In this document: positions 16,807-26,246 of the stretch, in pieces | Position numbering within the stretch: the first letter of the stretch is position 1 | How the letters are laid out: each line of letters starts with the position of its first letter | DNA from: Sciscionella marina DSM 45152 | Lineage (GTDB): Bacteria; Actinomycetota; Actinomycetes; Mycobacteriales; Pseudonocardiaceae | Direction: 5' to 3' | Length of the DNA stretch: 61,319 nt | NCBI RefSeq assembly: GCF_000379465.1 | Contig: NZ_KB905405.1 | Location: 1 to 61,319, forward strand | Program-made: the position numbers and the translations under genes | The notes under the pieces: model-generated | Databases searched by the model: none | Seen by the model: the letters and a program-made list of their open reading frames with translations, nothing else | Told to the model about the DNA's origin: nothing

Positions 16807-17206
16807 CGCAGACGGATCCGCTGTCCGAATCACCGCATCAACGCCCAGTAACTAGTAGGCGATCACCGGGCCGCCCACAAACATCCGGACAGTCCCCGAC
16901 ACCAGCGTAAGGCGGATTTGTCGAGTGGGGTCGGGGGCTCGTCGTCTCCTCGCTGGGACTGTGCTGGTAGCGGCGTTTCGGTCTTGCTATGCCGATTCTC
17001 ATATAACAATATGAGGGACTGTCCGATGAGTGGCGCCGCTGTTCCTGGCACAGTCCGGCCTCGTGAGGGTTTTCAGCTCCACTTGCCCGGCGAGGTGACG
17101 ATGCGTTGGGAACTCTGTCAGAGTTTGGGCTGGTGGCGTTGGCCGCGACCTGGGAGGACGAAGAACCTTGATGTGACGTCGCGCCCCGCAGGTGTCGAGG
17201 ATGAGA
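16807..17206. other. Gene-free convergent region
   Basis: About 400 nt between the VOC gene and the 3' end of the FMN reductase. The short frames here lack coherent codon bias and I see no recognisable residues. Confidence 0.45.
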
Positions 17207-17872
17207 CTATGTGTCCTGACTCGGGCTGTTGTGCTGTTTTGGGGCTGCCCACACCGATCCTGGGCGGGTGCTCGCGGCGGTGTAATCGGAGTGGTGCCGT
17301 GTGAGTAGTTCACTGCCGAGCCGTCGTGCGCGGCCGAGTGGATCGTCGGGGTCGAGTTCCACGTCTCCTCGCCGGTTGCCGATGCCTCGCTCGACACCGA
17401 CGAAATGTTGGCGCAGGTAGCGGGAGGCCTCGTGGACTTGTGAGACGACGGCGTTTGTCGCCGCGGGAAAGGTCTCCTCAGAGGAAATGAGCAGCGCGAT
17501 TCGTTTTCCGGCCAAGGCGTCGACGACTCGCTCCGAATCGGGATAGCTTGCTGCGGTGTAGCAGAAGAGGCGATCGAAGAAGTTCTTCAGCGATGCCGCC
17601 ATCCCGTACCAGTACAGTGGCGTGGCATAGACGATCGCTTCTGCGGGGATGAGCTCTTCTTGTAGTAGTTTGGCGTAACCGTCGGCTATTCCACAGTCGC
17701 CGTCGGGCTGTCTGCAGATTCGGCAGTCTCTCAGAAATCCCGTCACCGCTTCGGGCAATGAGAGGAGGGTGGCCGTCGTTCCGGATTCACGTATGCCGTA
17801 GGCACACGCCTGCGCCATCAGTGTGGAGTTGCCATCTCGACGCGGGCTGGCGGTCATCACCAAGACGGTCAT
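17207..17872 (-). CDS. NADPH-dependent FMN reductase / flavodoxin-like oxidoreductase
   Basis: 221 residues from ATG 17872. Flavodoxin fold: first strand with FMN phosphate loop TVLVMTASPRRDGNSTLM, then DCRICRQPDGDCG (a C-x2-C motif common in iron-sulfur-flavoprotein-like reductases), AIVYATPLYWYGMAASLKNF contacting the isoalloxazine, and KRIALLISSEE. Probably a cytoplasmic flavin or quinone reductase. Divergent from an HxlR regulator, a common pairing in which the regulator senses oxidants or electrophiles. Confidence 0.87.
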   Translation of the reverse strand: MTVLVMTASPRRDGNSTLMAQACAYGIRESGTTATLLSLPEAVTGFLRDCRICRQPDGDCGIADGYAKLLQEELIPAEAIVYATPLYWYGMAASLKNFFDRLFCYTAASYPDSERVVDALAGKRIALLISSEETFPAATNAVVSQVHEASRYLRQHFVGVERGIGNRRGDVELDPDDPLGRARRLGSELLTRHHSDYTAASTRPGSVWAAPKQHNSPSQDT

Positions 17873-17941
17873 GTCAGCAGCGTGGTCCAAGCCGCGTGCC
17901 GTGTGAAGTACGAACATTATTGTCCCGCACTAACCTTCTGG

Positions 17942-17956
17942 ATACCGTGCAGGTAT
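17942..17956. promoter_or_regulatory. Short inverted repeat upstream of HxlR
   Basis: ATACC-gtgca-GGTAT is a perfect 5 bp inverted repeat with a 5 nt spacer, just overlapping the HxlR start codon. It could be an autoregulatory operator, but half-sites this short may occur by chance. Confidence 0.35.
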
Positions 17957-18305
17957 GAAGCCTGCGGAGGTGGAGCCCGAGCACTGTAGGGTCGAGGTGG
18001 CGATGCGCGTCGTCGGGGGACGCTGGAAGTTGGCGATCCTGCTCAAGCTCTACGACCGAACTCACCGTTTCGCCGAGCTCCAGCGTGCGCTGCCCGGCGT
18101 CACCGCCCGAGTGCTCACCCGTCAGCTTCGAGAGCTCGAGTCCGACGGCCTGATCAGTCGGCGGGTGTACCCGGAAATTCCTCCTCGCGTGGAATACTCA
18201 CCATCACGCGTCGGCAAGACCCTCGAGAGTCTGGTCCGCGAACTCGAGCGATGGGGAAACTGGTACGTCGAGAACTCGACGCGAGAGGTCCAACAACCCG
18301 GCTAG
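17955..18305 (+). CDS. HxlR family transcriptional regulator
   Basis: 116 residues. Cys11 (PEHCRVEVAM) sits where HxlR-type redox sensors have their reactive Cys, followed by VVGGRWKLAILLKLYD, FAELQRALPGVTARVLT, the recognition helix RQLRELESDGLISRR and wing RVEYSPSRVGKTL. It probably represses the divergent FMN reductase until its Cys is modified by an oxidant or aldehyde. Its 3' end lies a few bases from the IS21-type element. Confidence 0.9.
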   Translation: MKPAEVEPEHCRVEVAMRVVGGRWKLAILLKLYDRTHRFAELQRALPGVTARVLTRQLRELESDGLISRRVYPEIPPRVEYSPSRVGKTLESLVRELERWGNWYVENSTREVQQPG

Positions 18306-18429
18306 CGGCGGCTGAGTGTGGTCACCTGAGCTGGCCCCGGTTGGTGGGTGGTTCGGACCGAATGTTGGCCCCACCCGGTTTGTGATCTTCGCGTCGTTGT
18401 TGTCGGCGTGGAGGTCGAAGGCGGCGTAC

Positions 18430-19949
18430 TCGAGGGTGGAACTGTTCGAGCAGATCAGGCGTGATCGGCGGATCGAGGGGTGCTCGATCCGGGAGTTGGC
18501 GGAGCGGCATCGGGTGCATCGCCGGACGGTGCGGCAGGCGCTGTTGAACGCAGTTCCGCCACCGCGCAAGCAGTACCCGGCTCGCACGAGACCGGCGCTG
18601 GACCCCTACACCGAGATCATCGACGGTTGCTACAGGCTGATCGAGACGTGTCGAAACGACAGCGCCATACCGCTCGGCGGGTTTGGCAGCGGCTGGTGGC
18701 TGAACACGGGGCGGAGTTGTCGGCGTCGACGGTGTCGCGGTATGTGGGTCGCCGTCGGGGTGAGCTTGAGCTGGATCGAATCGAGGTCACGGTGCCGCAG
18801 ACCCACCTACCGGGGGCCGAGGCGGAGGTGGATTTCGGCGAGTTCTATGCCTATGTCGCGGGTGTGTTGGTGAAGTTGTGGATGTTCGTGCTGCGCCTGT
18901 CCTACTCGGGCCGCGCCTTCCATATCGCGTTCGCGACCCAGGCTCAAGAGGCGTTCCTAGAGGTGCATGTGGCGGCGTTCGTTCACTTTCAAGCGGTTCC
19001 GGCCAGGATCCGTTACGACAACCTCAAACCTGCGGTCGTGCGGGTGCTCAAAGGCCGCGATCGCGCCGAATCGGAGCGGTTCATCGCGCTGAGTACGGTT
19101 ACGACTCGTTCTTCTGCCAGCCCGGCAAGGAAGGCGCGCACGAAAAGGGCGGCGTCGAAGGCGAGATCGGCCGGTTCCGCCGACGCTACCTCGTGCCGCT
19201 ACCCGAGGTGGCCTACCTGGCCGCGCTGAATCAGCGCATCGCGGCCGGCGACCAGCTCGACGACGACCGGGTGATCACCGGCTGGGCCAGCACCGTGGCC
19301 ACCACGTCCGCCACCGAACTGCCCGAGTTGTGCCCGCTGCCGGCCGAGCCGTTCGACTCGGCCCGGTTGCTGCACGCGCGGGTGGATGCTCGGGCACGGG
19401 TGGCAGTGCTGCTACTCGGCGCCGGCACGGCTGGTTGGGCACCGGTTGCCGGTGCGCCTGTCTGCGGCCACGGTCGAAGTGCTCGACGGCGCGACCGTGG
19501 TGGCCAGTCACGTACGCGCCGTCGAGCGTTACAGCGAGGTGCTTTGCCTGGACCATTACCTCGAAGTCCTGCAGCGCAAACCCGGACCCCTGCCGGGCGC
19601 GACCGCGTTAGCCCAGGCCAAAGCCGCGGGCGTGTTCACCGATACCCACCAACGCTACTGGGACGCCGCCCGCTCTGCCCGAGGTGACGCTGCCGGCACC
19701 CGCGCGCTGATCGAACTGTTATTGGCCCACCGCAGCCTTCTCACCGACGCCCTGCTGGCCGCGATGCGTACCGCGGTCAAGACTGGGGTGCTGGATCCGC
19801 AGATCGTGCTCATCGACGCCCGACGACACGCCGCCAGCGAGATGGCTGCGGTGGTCCCGATCGGCGTGCTGGTCCGGCTACGACCGCGCCTGCCCTGGGC
19901 GCCTGTGACCACCTACCGGCTGGGAGTAACTGATGCCGACCGATTCTGA
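18430..19949 (+). pseudogene. istA: istA-type transposase (IS21), multiple frameshifts
   Basis: Successive frames supply the IstA order: an N-terminal helix-turn-helix (CSIRELAERHRVHRRTVRQA), RVWQRLVAEHGAELSASTVS and GAEAEVDFGEFYAYV (first DDE Asp), RIRYDNLKPAVV (second Asp), then EYGYDSFFCQPGKEGAHEKG (with the Glu region) and the C-terminal beta domain ending at 19949. Shifts occur near 18660, 19095 and 19415. A single intact protein cannot be made, so the transposase is dead, unless the shifts are base-calling errors. Confidence 0.8.
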
Positions 19950-20710
19950 TGCCGCCGCTCAGGCCGCGATCGACGCCGCCGCCCGTGATCTGCACCTGCC
20001 CACCATTCGGACCGAAGCAGCCCGGCTGGCCGAGATCGCCGGTCGGGAACGACAAACTTACCTGGCGTTCCTGGCCGAAGTGCTCGCTGCCGAAGTCGAC
20101 GAGCGCGGCGAACGCCGCCGCACCCGCTGGATCGCCGAGGCGAAATTTCCACGCTTGAAACGGCTTTCCGAGTTCAACACCGACGCCGTGCCCAGCATCG
20201 AACCGGCACACCTGGCCACTTTGGCTTCCGGCGCCTATCTGGAGGCCGGCGAACCAGTCGTGCTGCTCGGTGATTCCGGCACTGGCAAGACGCACGTACT
20301 CATCGGGCTCGGCTTGGCCGCCTGCGAACAAGGCAAACGGGTCCGGTATGTCACCTGCGCCCAACTGGTTAACGAACTCGTCGAAGCCGCCGACGAACGA
20401 TGCCTATCCCGGCTGGTCGCCCGCTACGGACGTCTCGATCTATTGCTGTTGGACGAACTCGGCTACGTCCAAATCGACGCCCGCGGCGCCGAACTCCTGT
20501 TCCAGATCATCACCGAACGCGAAGAATGCGCCTCGATCAGGCTGGCCACAAACTTGCCATTCAGCGAATGGGGCACCGTGTTCGGGACCCCTGCCTCGTC
20601 GCGGCCCTGGTCGACCGGATCACGTTCAACGCACACACCTCGAGACCGGCACCGAATCCTACCGGCTACGCACCAGAAAAACCCACAACTGCGCCAAGAA
20701 AATTAACTGA
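19933..20710 (+). pseudogene. istB: istB-type ATPase (IS21), frameshifted near the 3' end
   Basis: AAA+ helper of IS21 transposition. Walker A GDSGTGKTH near residue 117, Walker B LLLLDELGYVQID near residue 175 and AELLFQIITEREECA are intact. At about 20592 one base appears missing (FGTP where FGDPRL is normal), and after a short stretch a second shift restores the C-terminal LETGTESYRLRTRK ending at 20710. Start ATG 19933 overlaps the end of istA. Confidence 0.8.
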
Positions 20711-20739
20711 CCGAAAACCAGCTCCGCTCACCTGAATCA

Positions 20740-21180
20740 CTAGCGAGCGGGACTCGAAACGAGGATGCGGCACAGTTTCCCGTCAGGCACACCCAGCATC
20801 TCGCTCTGTCCCCAGTTCGGCCTATCCGCCGGGATTTGCTGGTCACAGTTGGCTCCACCGTAAGCCTGACCATAGGTGTCCTGGGTTATGATCCCGTCGA
20901 CACTGGTCTGATTCACATCCCACCACTCCGGACCGCCGAGACCATCGAAACAAATGGTTACGAGTTGACCGGTCGGGTTTTCATACTGGACACGCGCCTG
21001 CAGACGGCTGCTGTGATTACACGCAACCTGCTGCGTCAGCGGCGACACATCATGTTTCCCATACATACTCGGCTGCGCCGAAACCGTGCCCCCACTTGCC
21101 GCCAAAAGCGCCAAGGCACCAACTGTAACGGCAAGGACGGATTTGGTTCTTTCGCACCTGATTCTTCGAAACACGTTCAT
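20740..21180 (-). CDS. Secreted small protein with four cysteines, unknown function
   Basis: 146 residues. N-terminal RRIRCERTKSV then a hydrophobic core (VLAVTVGALALLAAS) and a probable signal peptidase site after VSAQP, so it is exported. The mature part has four Cys (VACNH, TICFD, ANCDQ, KLCRI), which could make two disulfides, plus aromatic-rich GGPEWWDVNQTS. I do not recognise the family. AAAGGGGA lies just before ATG 21180. Confidence 0.7.
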   Translation of the reverse strand: MNVFRRIRCERTKSVLAVTVGALALLAASGGTVSAQPSMYGKHDVSPLTQQVACNHSSRLQARVQYENPTGQLVTICFDGLGGPEWWDVNQTSVDGIITQDTYGQAYGGANCDQQIPADRPNWGQSEMLGVPDGKLCRILVSSPAR

Positions 21181-21320
21181 TCCCCTTTTTTACTGAACAC
21201 AAGAATAGATTGGTACCCCAGTGCTAAAATGGGTTTACTCCCCAGACGCTGCGGCGTCCATCCGCCAGAGGTCAACTACCGCTGCTACAGCGATCCGCTG
21301 ACCACGGCAGCGGACACCGA

Positions 21321-21893
21321 TCAGTCCGGCCGCATCGCGTCCTCAAGGGCACTGACGCGCCGCTGCCGGTCATCAACCCGTTCCTCGATCGCGACCAGAA
21401 GCGCCACAATCGGATCCGGGGAATACCCACGCACCGCGCTGCCGGCCGCATCGGCCGGGTACGCGACCGCCAGCTCAAGAACTTCTTGCCGGACCCGGTT
21501 AAGGTCCGCACCCACCGACACAAGCACCTCAGCGGCCACGCCACCCTCCTGCGCGATCAATCCGAGCAGCAGATGCTCGGTATCCACCTGCACCTGCTGC
21601 AGTCGCTCCACCTCGCGCTGGCTCAACTCGAAAACCCGCACAGCAGCCTGGCTCCAGCCGGGCCCTTCCGTGTCCGTAGGTTGACCAGCCGCGATGGCCC
21701 CATACAGCTGCTCGCGGACCCCTTCGATCCGCGCGTGCAACGACACCAGGGTGGTCACCGCCAGGCTGTCAGGCCGCCTCAGCAGTCCGAGCAACAAGTG
21801 CTCGGTATCGACCAAATCGCAACCCGAACGGGCGGCTTCATCCCGCGCCAACGCCACCACCAGCAACGCACGATCGGTGAACCGCTCGAACAT
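21321..21893 (-). CDS. Stand-alone Clp N-terminal (ClpN) double-repeat protein
   Basis: 190 residues with the two repeats of a Clp N-domain: ALLVVALARDEAARSG with DLVDTEHLLLGLLRRPD, and AAVRVFELSQREVERLQQ with VDTEHLLLGLIAQEGGVA. The remaining residues (after 145) form a helix with EERVDDRQRRVSALED. There is no AAA+ module, so it cannot unfold proteins itself; it may act as an adaptor or decoy for ClpC, or as a regulator's sensory part. The nearest genes do not explain it. Confidence 0.83.
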   Translation of the reverse strand: MFERFTDRALLVVALARDEAARSGCDLVDTEHLLLGLLRRPDSLAVTTLVSLHARIEGVREQLYGAIAAGQPTDTEGPGWSQAAVRVFELSQREVERLQQVQVDTEHLLLGLIAQEGGVAAEVLVSVGADLNRVRQEVLELAVAYPADAAGSAVRGYSPDPIVALLVAIEERVDDRQRRVSALEDAMRPD

Positions 21894-22039
21894 ACCTCAC
21901 AGTATGCGCCAGCCCGCCGACCAACGAAAAGCCACAAGCCCACTCGAACTACAGCGTTACCCCGCAGCGCAACAACAGCACGAACCGCCGACAGGACCGG
22001 TTCGTCAACACGATCCACCAAACCCGCCAACCTCCGGAG

Positions 22040-22252
22040 CCAAAATCCATGCCGGCCGGCGGGGCCAGGTCACTTGACGAGACGCACTACGACCGCCGTC
22101 GTCAAACCGGAGACCGCCACGCAGCCGCCCAACGCAACCTCTTCAACCGCCTGCTCGGCTGTCTCCACCACTGCCTCACCGCACGCCAGCACTTCAACGA
22201 GAACACCGCGTTCCCATTACCCATCGCCCCGCTAGATCAAGCAACCGCTTGA
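22040..22252 (+). pseudogene. IS110-family transposase, C-terminal remnant
   Basis: LDETHYDRRRQTGDRHAAAQ and RNLFNRLLGCLHHCLTARQH, FNENTAFP reproduce the end of IS110/IS116-type transposases. The DEDD half is absent. A relic of a third, older IS110 insertion. Confidence 0.6.
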
Positions 22253-22349
22253 CAACTAAACGCGTGAGAAGTCTGCCACCGACGGACTCCAACAACTCAT
22301 TCTGCAATAAGTTCTTAGTGAGTGTGATCTGTCTCCTGTGGCTTTGCGT

Positions 22350-22730
22350 ATCTGTAGGCGGGCGGGATCCACGTCAATGTCCGCGTGGAGGCAAACAAAC
22401 TGTGTCTGCTGGCGCTGATCGAGGTGCGCGCAGACCGCAGGGAGCTTGTCGCTCTAGCTGACGGCTACCGCGAGTCCACCGAGTCTTGGGCGGACCTGCG
22501 TGACTGCGGGCGCAGTGGATGCGTGCCTCGGTCTTCGCCGCCGGCGACGGGGCCTGGGGTTTGGGGTGCGCTACGCGAGGTGTTCCTCGAGACTTGGGAG
22601 CAGCGATACTGAGGTTTACAAGATCGCCAGCGTCCTTGCCGTGCCCATGTCCGCACACCTGGGTGCAAAGAGGACCCTGGCGGAGATCTGGAACGGCGAA
22701 GACCGCTGGCGCGCGGTAAAGGGACTGGGT
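22350..22730 (+). pseudogene. IS256-family transposase fragment, decayed
   Basis: Frames join to give GIHVNVRVEANKLCLLALIE, RRELVALADGYRESTESWAD and AHLGAKRTLAEIWNGEDRW, residues around the second and third catalytic region of IS256/mutator-type transposases of another subgroup than the intact copy at 59.1-60.4 kb. Several shifts and both ends missing. Confidence 0.6.
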
Positions 22731-23123
22731 CCACCAGCGCCCCGACGGCGCCACAGGAGTCTTCCTTTTCGCCATCTATACCGCAGGCATACGCGTGCCG
22801 GACGACGCTCCGAAGACACCGGCGACCTGATCAACGGCGCCGGGCGCTGGTGGCCGCGCCAGAACATTCAGCGATAGCCACGCACCGCGCGCGACAGGCT
22901 CGTTGTAACGGTACTGCTGCCTACACTGCTGCGGATGGTGTCCACAGGATGGGAGCCTATTGTTAAGCCGGTAATCCCAGGTATCAGGACTTGCGGAATG
23001 AGAATTGGGACGGCATCGGCTGCGGGGTGGCTGGACATCTCGAAGTGTGAGGGTAGCTGCGCCTTTGTCTGGGAGACATCTGATCTTAGCAGGTCTCCGC
23101 ACTGGCGAGGTTGAACAACGAGC
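22731..23123. other. Gene-free stretch
   Basis: No recognisable coding signal; possibly further transposon debris between the IS256 relic and the binding-protein gene. Confidence 0.4.
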
Positions 23124-24236
23124 TCAGCCGGCGTGGAGGGTCCGAAAGCGATCGGGTTTCGCCGGGTCCCGATCAACGACTTGGATCGGTGCCCAAGCCC
23201 ATTGCCACACGCTGATACCCGGTGTGCAGGAGAACCCGATCGGCCCGCGGGTGCCCTCGACCGTCACGCGCGGCCATGACTCGGCGATGGCCGCACGGTC
23301 TGTGCCGTGGGAACGCAGCACCTCAGCGAGGACGGCGACGGTGTCCCAGCCCTCGAAGGCGACGAAGGAGGGCACTTCGCCCAGCCGCTCGCGGAGCTCC
23401 TTCCCGACGCGTTCGCCGAGCGGACCGAGGCGCTCGGGCAAGTAGCGCAGGAACGGAATCCCGGTGCCGTCCTCTCCCAGCACCGCGGCCCATTCGGCGA
23501 ACTCCGATTGTCCGGCCGGAGCGCCGATCAGGATCTCCGCGAGCCGCCGGTCGCCCCGGACGGCCCTGACGATCGGCACCGCCGGTTCCGGATGGCCGAC
23601 CAGGAGCAGGAGCGCCGTCGCACCGTGGTCGACGAGCGCGTCGCACAGCGCATCCGGGGTGAGCGCGTTCGTGTCGAGTTCGACGACGGTGCCGCCGCGG
23701 GGAGCGAGGTGGTCTCGCAGGACGCGGGTGCCGGACGCCCAGTAGATGCTCGGCTGGGTCGCTACGGCGACCCGACGACGGCCTGCGCTTAGGAGGAAGT
23801 CCGCGTAGATCCGCCAGCCGTGGGACTGGGCCGGGGCCAGGCGCGCGACCCACTCCGTCGGTTCCCCGGTGAGCGCGTCGAGCACCGCGGACGAACAGAG
23901 GAACGGCATGCCGAGGGCGTCGGCCCGGGCGGCGGCGTGGCGGGCGGCCACGCTGTGGTATTCGCCTGCCACGGCCGCCACGTCGAGGCCAGCCAGTTCG
24001 TCCACGGCCGCTGCGGCCCGCTCCGGATCGGCCGCGGTGTCCCGGACCACCAGCTCCAGTGGTCTGCCGTCGATCCCGCCGGCATCGTTGACGTCGCGAA
24101 CGGCCAGGTCGAGTCCCGCGAGCAAATGTCGCCCCGCCTCGACCCAGCCGGGCCGGGACAGCGGAACGAGAACGCCCAGCCGGACGGACGACCTGTCTGT
24201 GTGCTCCGCTCCGGACAGAGATGGTGGCGTGTTCAT
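23124..24236 (-). CDS. Type I periplasmic-binding-fold protein without signal peptide (Leu/Ile/Val- or AmiC-like)
   Basis: 370 residues from ATG 24236 (GGAG upstream). VRLGVLVPLSRPGWVEAGRH, GLDLAVRDVNDAGGIDGRPL and ELVVRDTAADPERAA give the first lobe of a Peripla_BP_6 domain as in branched-chain amino-acid or amide receptors; the second lobe follows with WASGTRVLRDHLAPRGGTV. Exported binding proteins start with a signal or lipobox; this one begins directly at the first strand after about 17 polar residues, so it is probably cytoplasmic, like the amide sensor AmiC. No ABC permease is nearby. A sensor role is inferred. Confidence 0.8.
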   Translation of the reverse strand: MNTPPSLSGAEHTDRSSVRLGVLVPLSRPGWVEAGRHLLAGLDLAVRDVNDAGGIDGRPLELVVRDTAADPERAAAAVDELAGLDVAAVAGEYHSVAARHAAARADALGMPFLCSSAVLDALTGEPTEWVARLAPAQSHGWRIYADFLLSAGRRRVAVATQPSIYWASGTRVLRDHLAPRGGTVVELDTNALTPDALCDALVDHGATALLLLVGHPEPAVPIVRAVRGDRRLAEILIGAPAGQSEFAEWAAVLGEDGTGIPFLRYLPERLGPLGERVGKELRERLGEVPSFVAFEGWDTVAVLAEVLRSHGTDRAAIAESWPRVTVEGTRGPIGFSCTPGISVWQWAWAPIQVVDRDPAKPDRFRTLHAG

Positions 24237-24540
24237 CGGGTGGCGTCTCCTCTGGGACGATGAGGCCGCGGTCCGTCCGGAACGCGCGCCGATCGGGGCC
24301 GACGGTTCGCGTTCATCACGCCTCGCTGCGGCGCACGAGCCTGGGTGATCATGCCGGTCATCGGACCCACCACCATCACCAATAGGCAACCGATTATTTG
24401 TGCGCTGGGCTGTCAGGCTACATCGTCATCGGCACCAACAAGGGTCTGCAACCCGGAAGATCTTTCCTAAACATGCTTTAGCCGTAGTAGGTGGCTTCGG
24501 CAGCCAGCGTCGATCCGGTCGATCACGTGGTGTCGGCGGG
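24237..24540. other. Gene-free stretch
   Basis: Upstream region of the binding-protein gene; no coding signal or clear operator seen. Confidence 0.4.
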
Positions 24541-24700
24541 GGAGCGTCTTCATAGCGACGTAGCCCGTAGCCTTGTTCGCGTGGCAGATGGATCAGCATC
24601 GTGAATCGGCTGGTGCGCTCGACCAGTGTCCCGATCGCTGAGCGCTGCAGCCCGATGAGCAGGTCACCCTCCTTACGGTTCGGGGGTGGGTGATGTCGGG
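24541..24700 (-). pseudogene. IS30-family transposase fragment
   Basis: KEGDLLIGLQRSAIGTLVER followed by TSRFTMLIHLPRE matches the catalytic-core start of IS30 transposases (G-D-L-I-G, GTLVER-x-SRF). The rest of the gene is missing on both sides. It abuts the left non-coding end of the intact IS110. Confidence 0.65.
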
Positions 24701-26200
24701 GCCGTCGTAGGGTCTTGATCGCTCTCCTTGGGGCAGCGGGTATGGCTGAGGTCTCCCTGCCGGGTCTGGTCACGGTTGTGGTCGGTGACGGCTTGCTGGG
24801 AATGGCCGCCCACTGCTCTGTTGGTGGCTCGACCGCTGATTGAGACTTGCGCGATCTGATCGTTGGGTAAGGACGTGCCGGCGTGGCTGCCGTTCAAGGA
24901 GACCCACGGTGTCGGTCGCGAGGTGAGCAGCCACATTGGCAGCGGTATGGGCAGGAATCGACTCGGGAAAGCGGAGGCACCACTGCGTGGTCATCGACGT
25001 TGCCGGCCGTGTGCTGCTGTCTCGACGTGTGGTCAATGACGAGGCCGCGTTGCTTGAGTTGATCGCGACCGTGTTGCGTGTGGCTGACGGAGCCGATGTG
25101 GTGTGGGCTACCGATCTCAACGGTGGTGGTGCGGCGCTGCTGATCGCGTTGCTTGCCGAACGCGGCCAACAGCTGCTCTACATCCCAGACCGGATCATCC
25201 ATCATGCGGCGGCGACTTACCGTGGTGATGGCAAGACCGATGCGAAGGACGCCCGGATCATCGCTGACCAGGCCCGGATGCGCACCGACCTGCAACCGGT
25301 GCGTGGTGGTGACCAGATCAGCACCGATCTGCGGCTGCTGACTGCCCGGCGCACGGATCTGATCTTCGATCGCGTCCGCGCGATCAACCGACTGCGGGCC
25401 ACGATGCTGGAATACTTTCCCGCGCTGGAAGCCGCGTTCGACTACTCCAAAAAGGCGCCGCTGATCCTCGTAGCCGGCTATCAGACTCCGGACGGGATCC
25501 GGCGGATCGGCGCCTCAAGGCTGGCGGCGTGGCTGAAGAAACGCGGCGCACGCAACCCCGCGGCGTTCGCGACCAAGGCCGTGGACGCGGCCAACGCTCA
25601 GCACACGACCCTGTTCACCCAGGCCATGGGTGCCCGGCTCGTGGCACGCCTGGCCGAACAGATCCAGGCGATCGACGCTGATATTGCCCAGCTCGACGAG
25701 GAGATCGCCACGCAGTTCGAGCAGCACCCCGACGCGCCGATCCTGCTGAGCATGCCCGGCTTCGGTGTCGTGTCAGCGGCGACGTCCCTTGCCAACACCG
25801 GTGGCGGGGACCTCAGCGCGTTCGAGACCGTCGACCGGCTCGCCAGCGTCGCCGGCCTCGCCCCGGCGCCACGGGACTCGGGTCGGACCAACGGTAACCA
25901 CCACCGCCCTCGCCGCTTCAACCGGCGTCTGATGCGAACCTGCTACCTTGCCGCGCTTTCCAGCCTGAAGAACAGCCCCGCCTCGCGAACGTTCTACGAC
26001 AGAAAGCGCGCCGAAGGCAAGTCCCACAAGCAAGCCGTTATCGCGCTCGCCAGACGGCGCATGAACACGCTCTGGGCCATGCTGCGCGACCGCACCAGCT
26101 ACCAAGAAGCCACTACGCCGCAATCCACATCAGCGCCGCCCATCGCTGCTTGACACGATCATTGAGATTCCTTAGAGTGCATGCCTCTACGATTCAAGTC
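24700..26200 (+). mobile_element. IS110-family insertion sequence (intact transposase), approximate limits
   Basis: An intact IS110 recombinase gene with a non-coding stretch of roughly 200 nt upstream, which is where IS110 elements carry their left end and bridge-RNA gene. IS110 elements lack terminal inverted repeats, so limits are approximate. It interrupts an IS30 relic on the left and is followed by a VapBC module. Confidence 0.55.
24936..26153 (+). CDS. IS110-family transposase (DEDD recombinase)
   Basis: 405 residues. N-terminal RuvC-like domain: Asp in VWAGIDSGKRRHHCV, Asp/Glu region in VWATDLNGGGAALL, paired Asp in GKTDAKDARIIADQARM. The C-terminal Tnp domain has LLSMPGFGVVSAATSLANTG and RDSGRTNGNHHRPRR with the conserved Ser. 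Length and motifs are complete, so it should be active; these enzymes use a bridge RNA made from the element. The start is TTG 24936, since an in-frame stop lies at 24924; no ATG precedes the first strand. Confidence 0.9.
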   Translation: MAAVWAGIDSGKRRHHCVVIDVAGRVLLSRRVVNDEAALLELIATVLRVADGADVVWATDLNGGGAALLIALLAERGQQLLYIPDRIIHHAAATYRGDGKTDAKDARIIADQARMRTDLQPVRGGDQISTDLRLLTARRTDLIFDRVRAINRLRATMLEYFPALEAAFDYSKKAPLILVAGYQTPDGIRRIGASRLAAWLKKRGARNPAAFATKAVDAANAQHTTLFTQAMGARLVARLAEQIQAIDADIAQLDEEIATQFEQHPDAPILLSMPGFGVVSAATSLANTGGGDLSAFETVDRLASVAGLAPAPRDSGRTNGNHHRPRRFNRRLMRTCYLAALSSLKNSPASRTFYDRKRAEGKSHKQAVIALARRRMNTLWAMLRDRTSYQEATTPQSTSAPPIAA

Positions 26201-26246
26201 GGAAGTTCACAGTCCCAAAACGATCGCTTTGCGCACGCGGAAGCGG

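Larger units (their letters stand above)
18310..20745 (+). mobile_element. IS21-family element, decayed
   Basis: Contains istA-like and istB-like genes, each broken by several frameshifts. The segment GAGCTGG near the left edge (18326-18336) recurs inverted at the right edge (about 20718-20726) in a partly similar context, which I take as terminal repeats; exact ends and target duplication are not resolved. It lies directly behind the HxlR gene. Confidence 0.65.
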
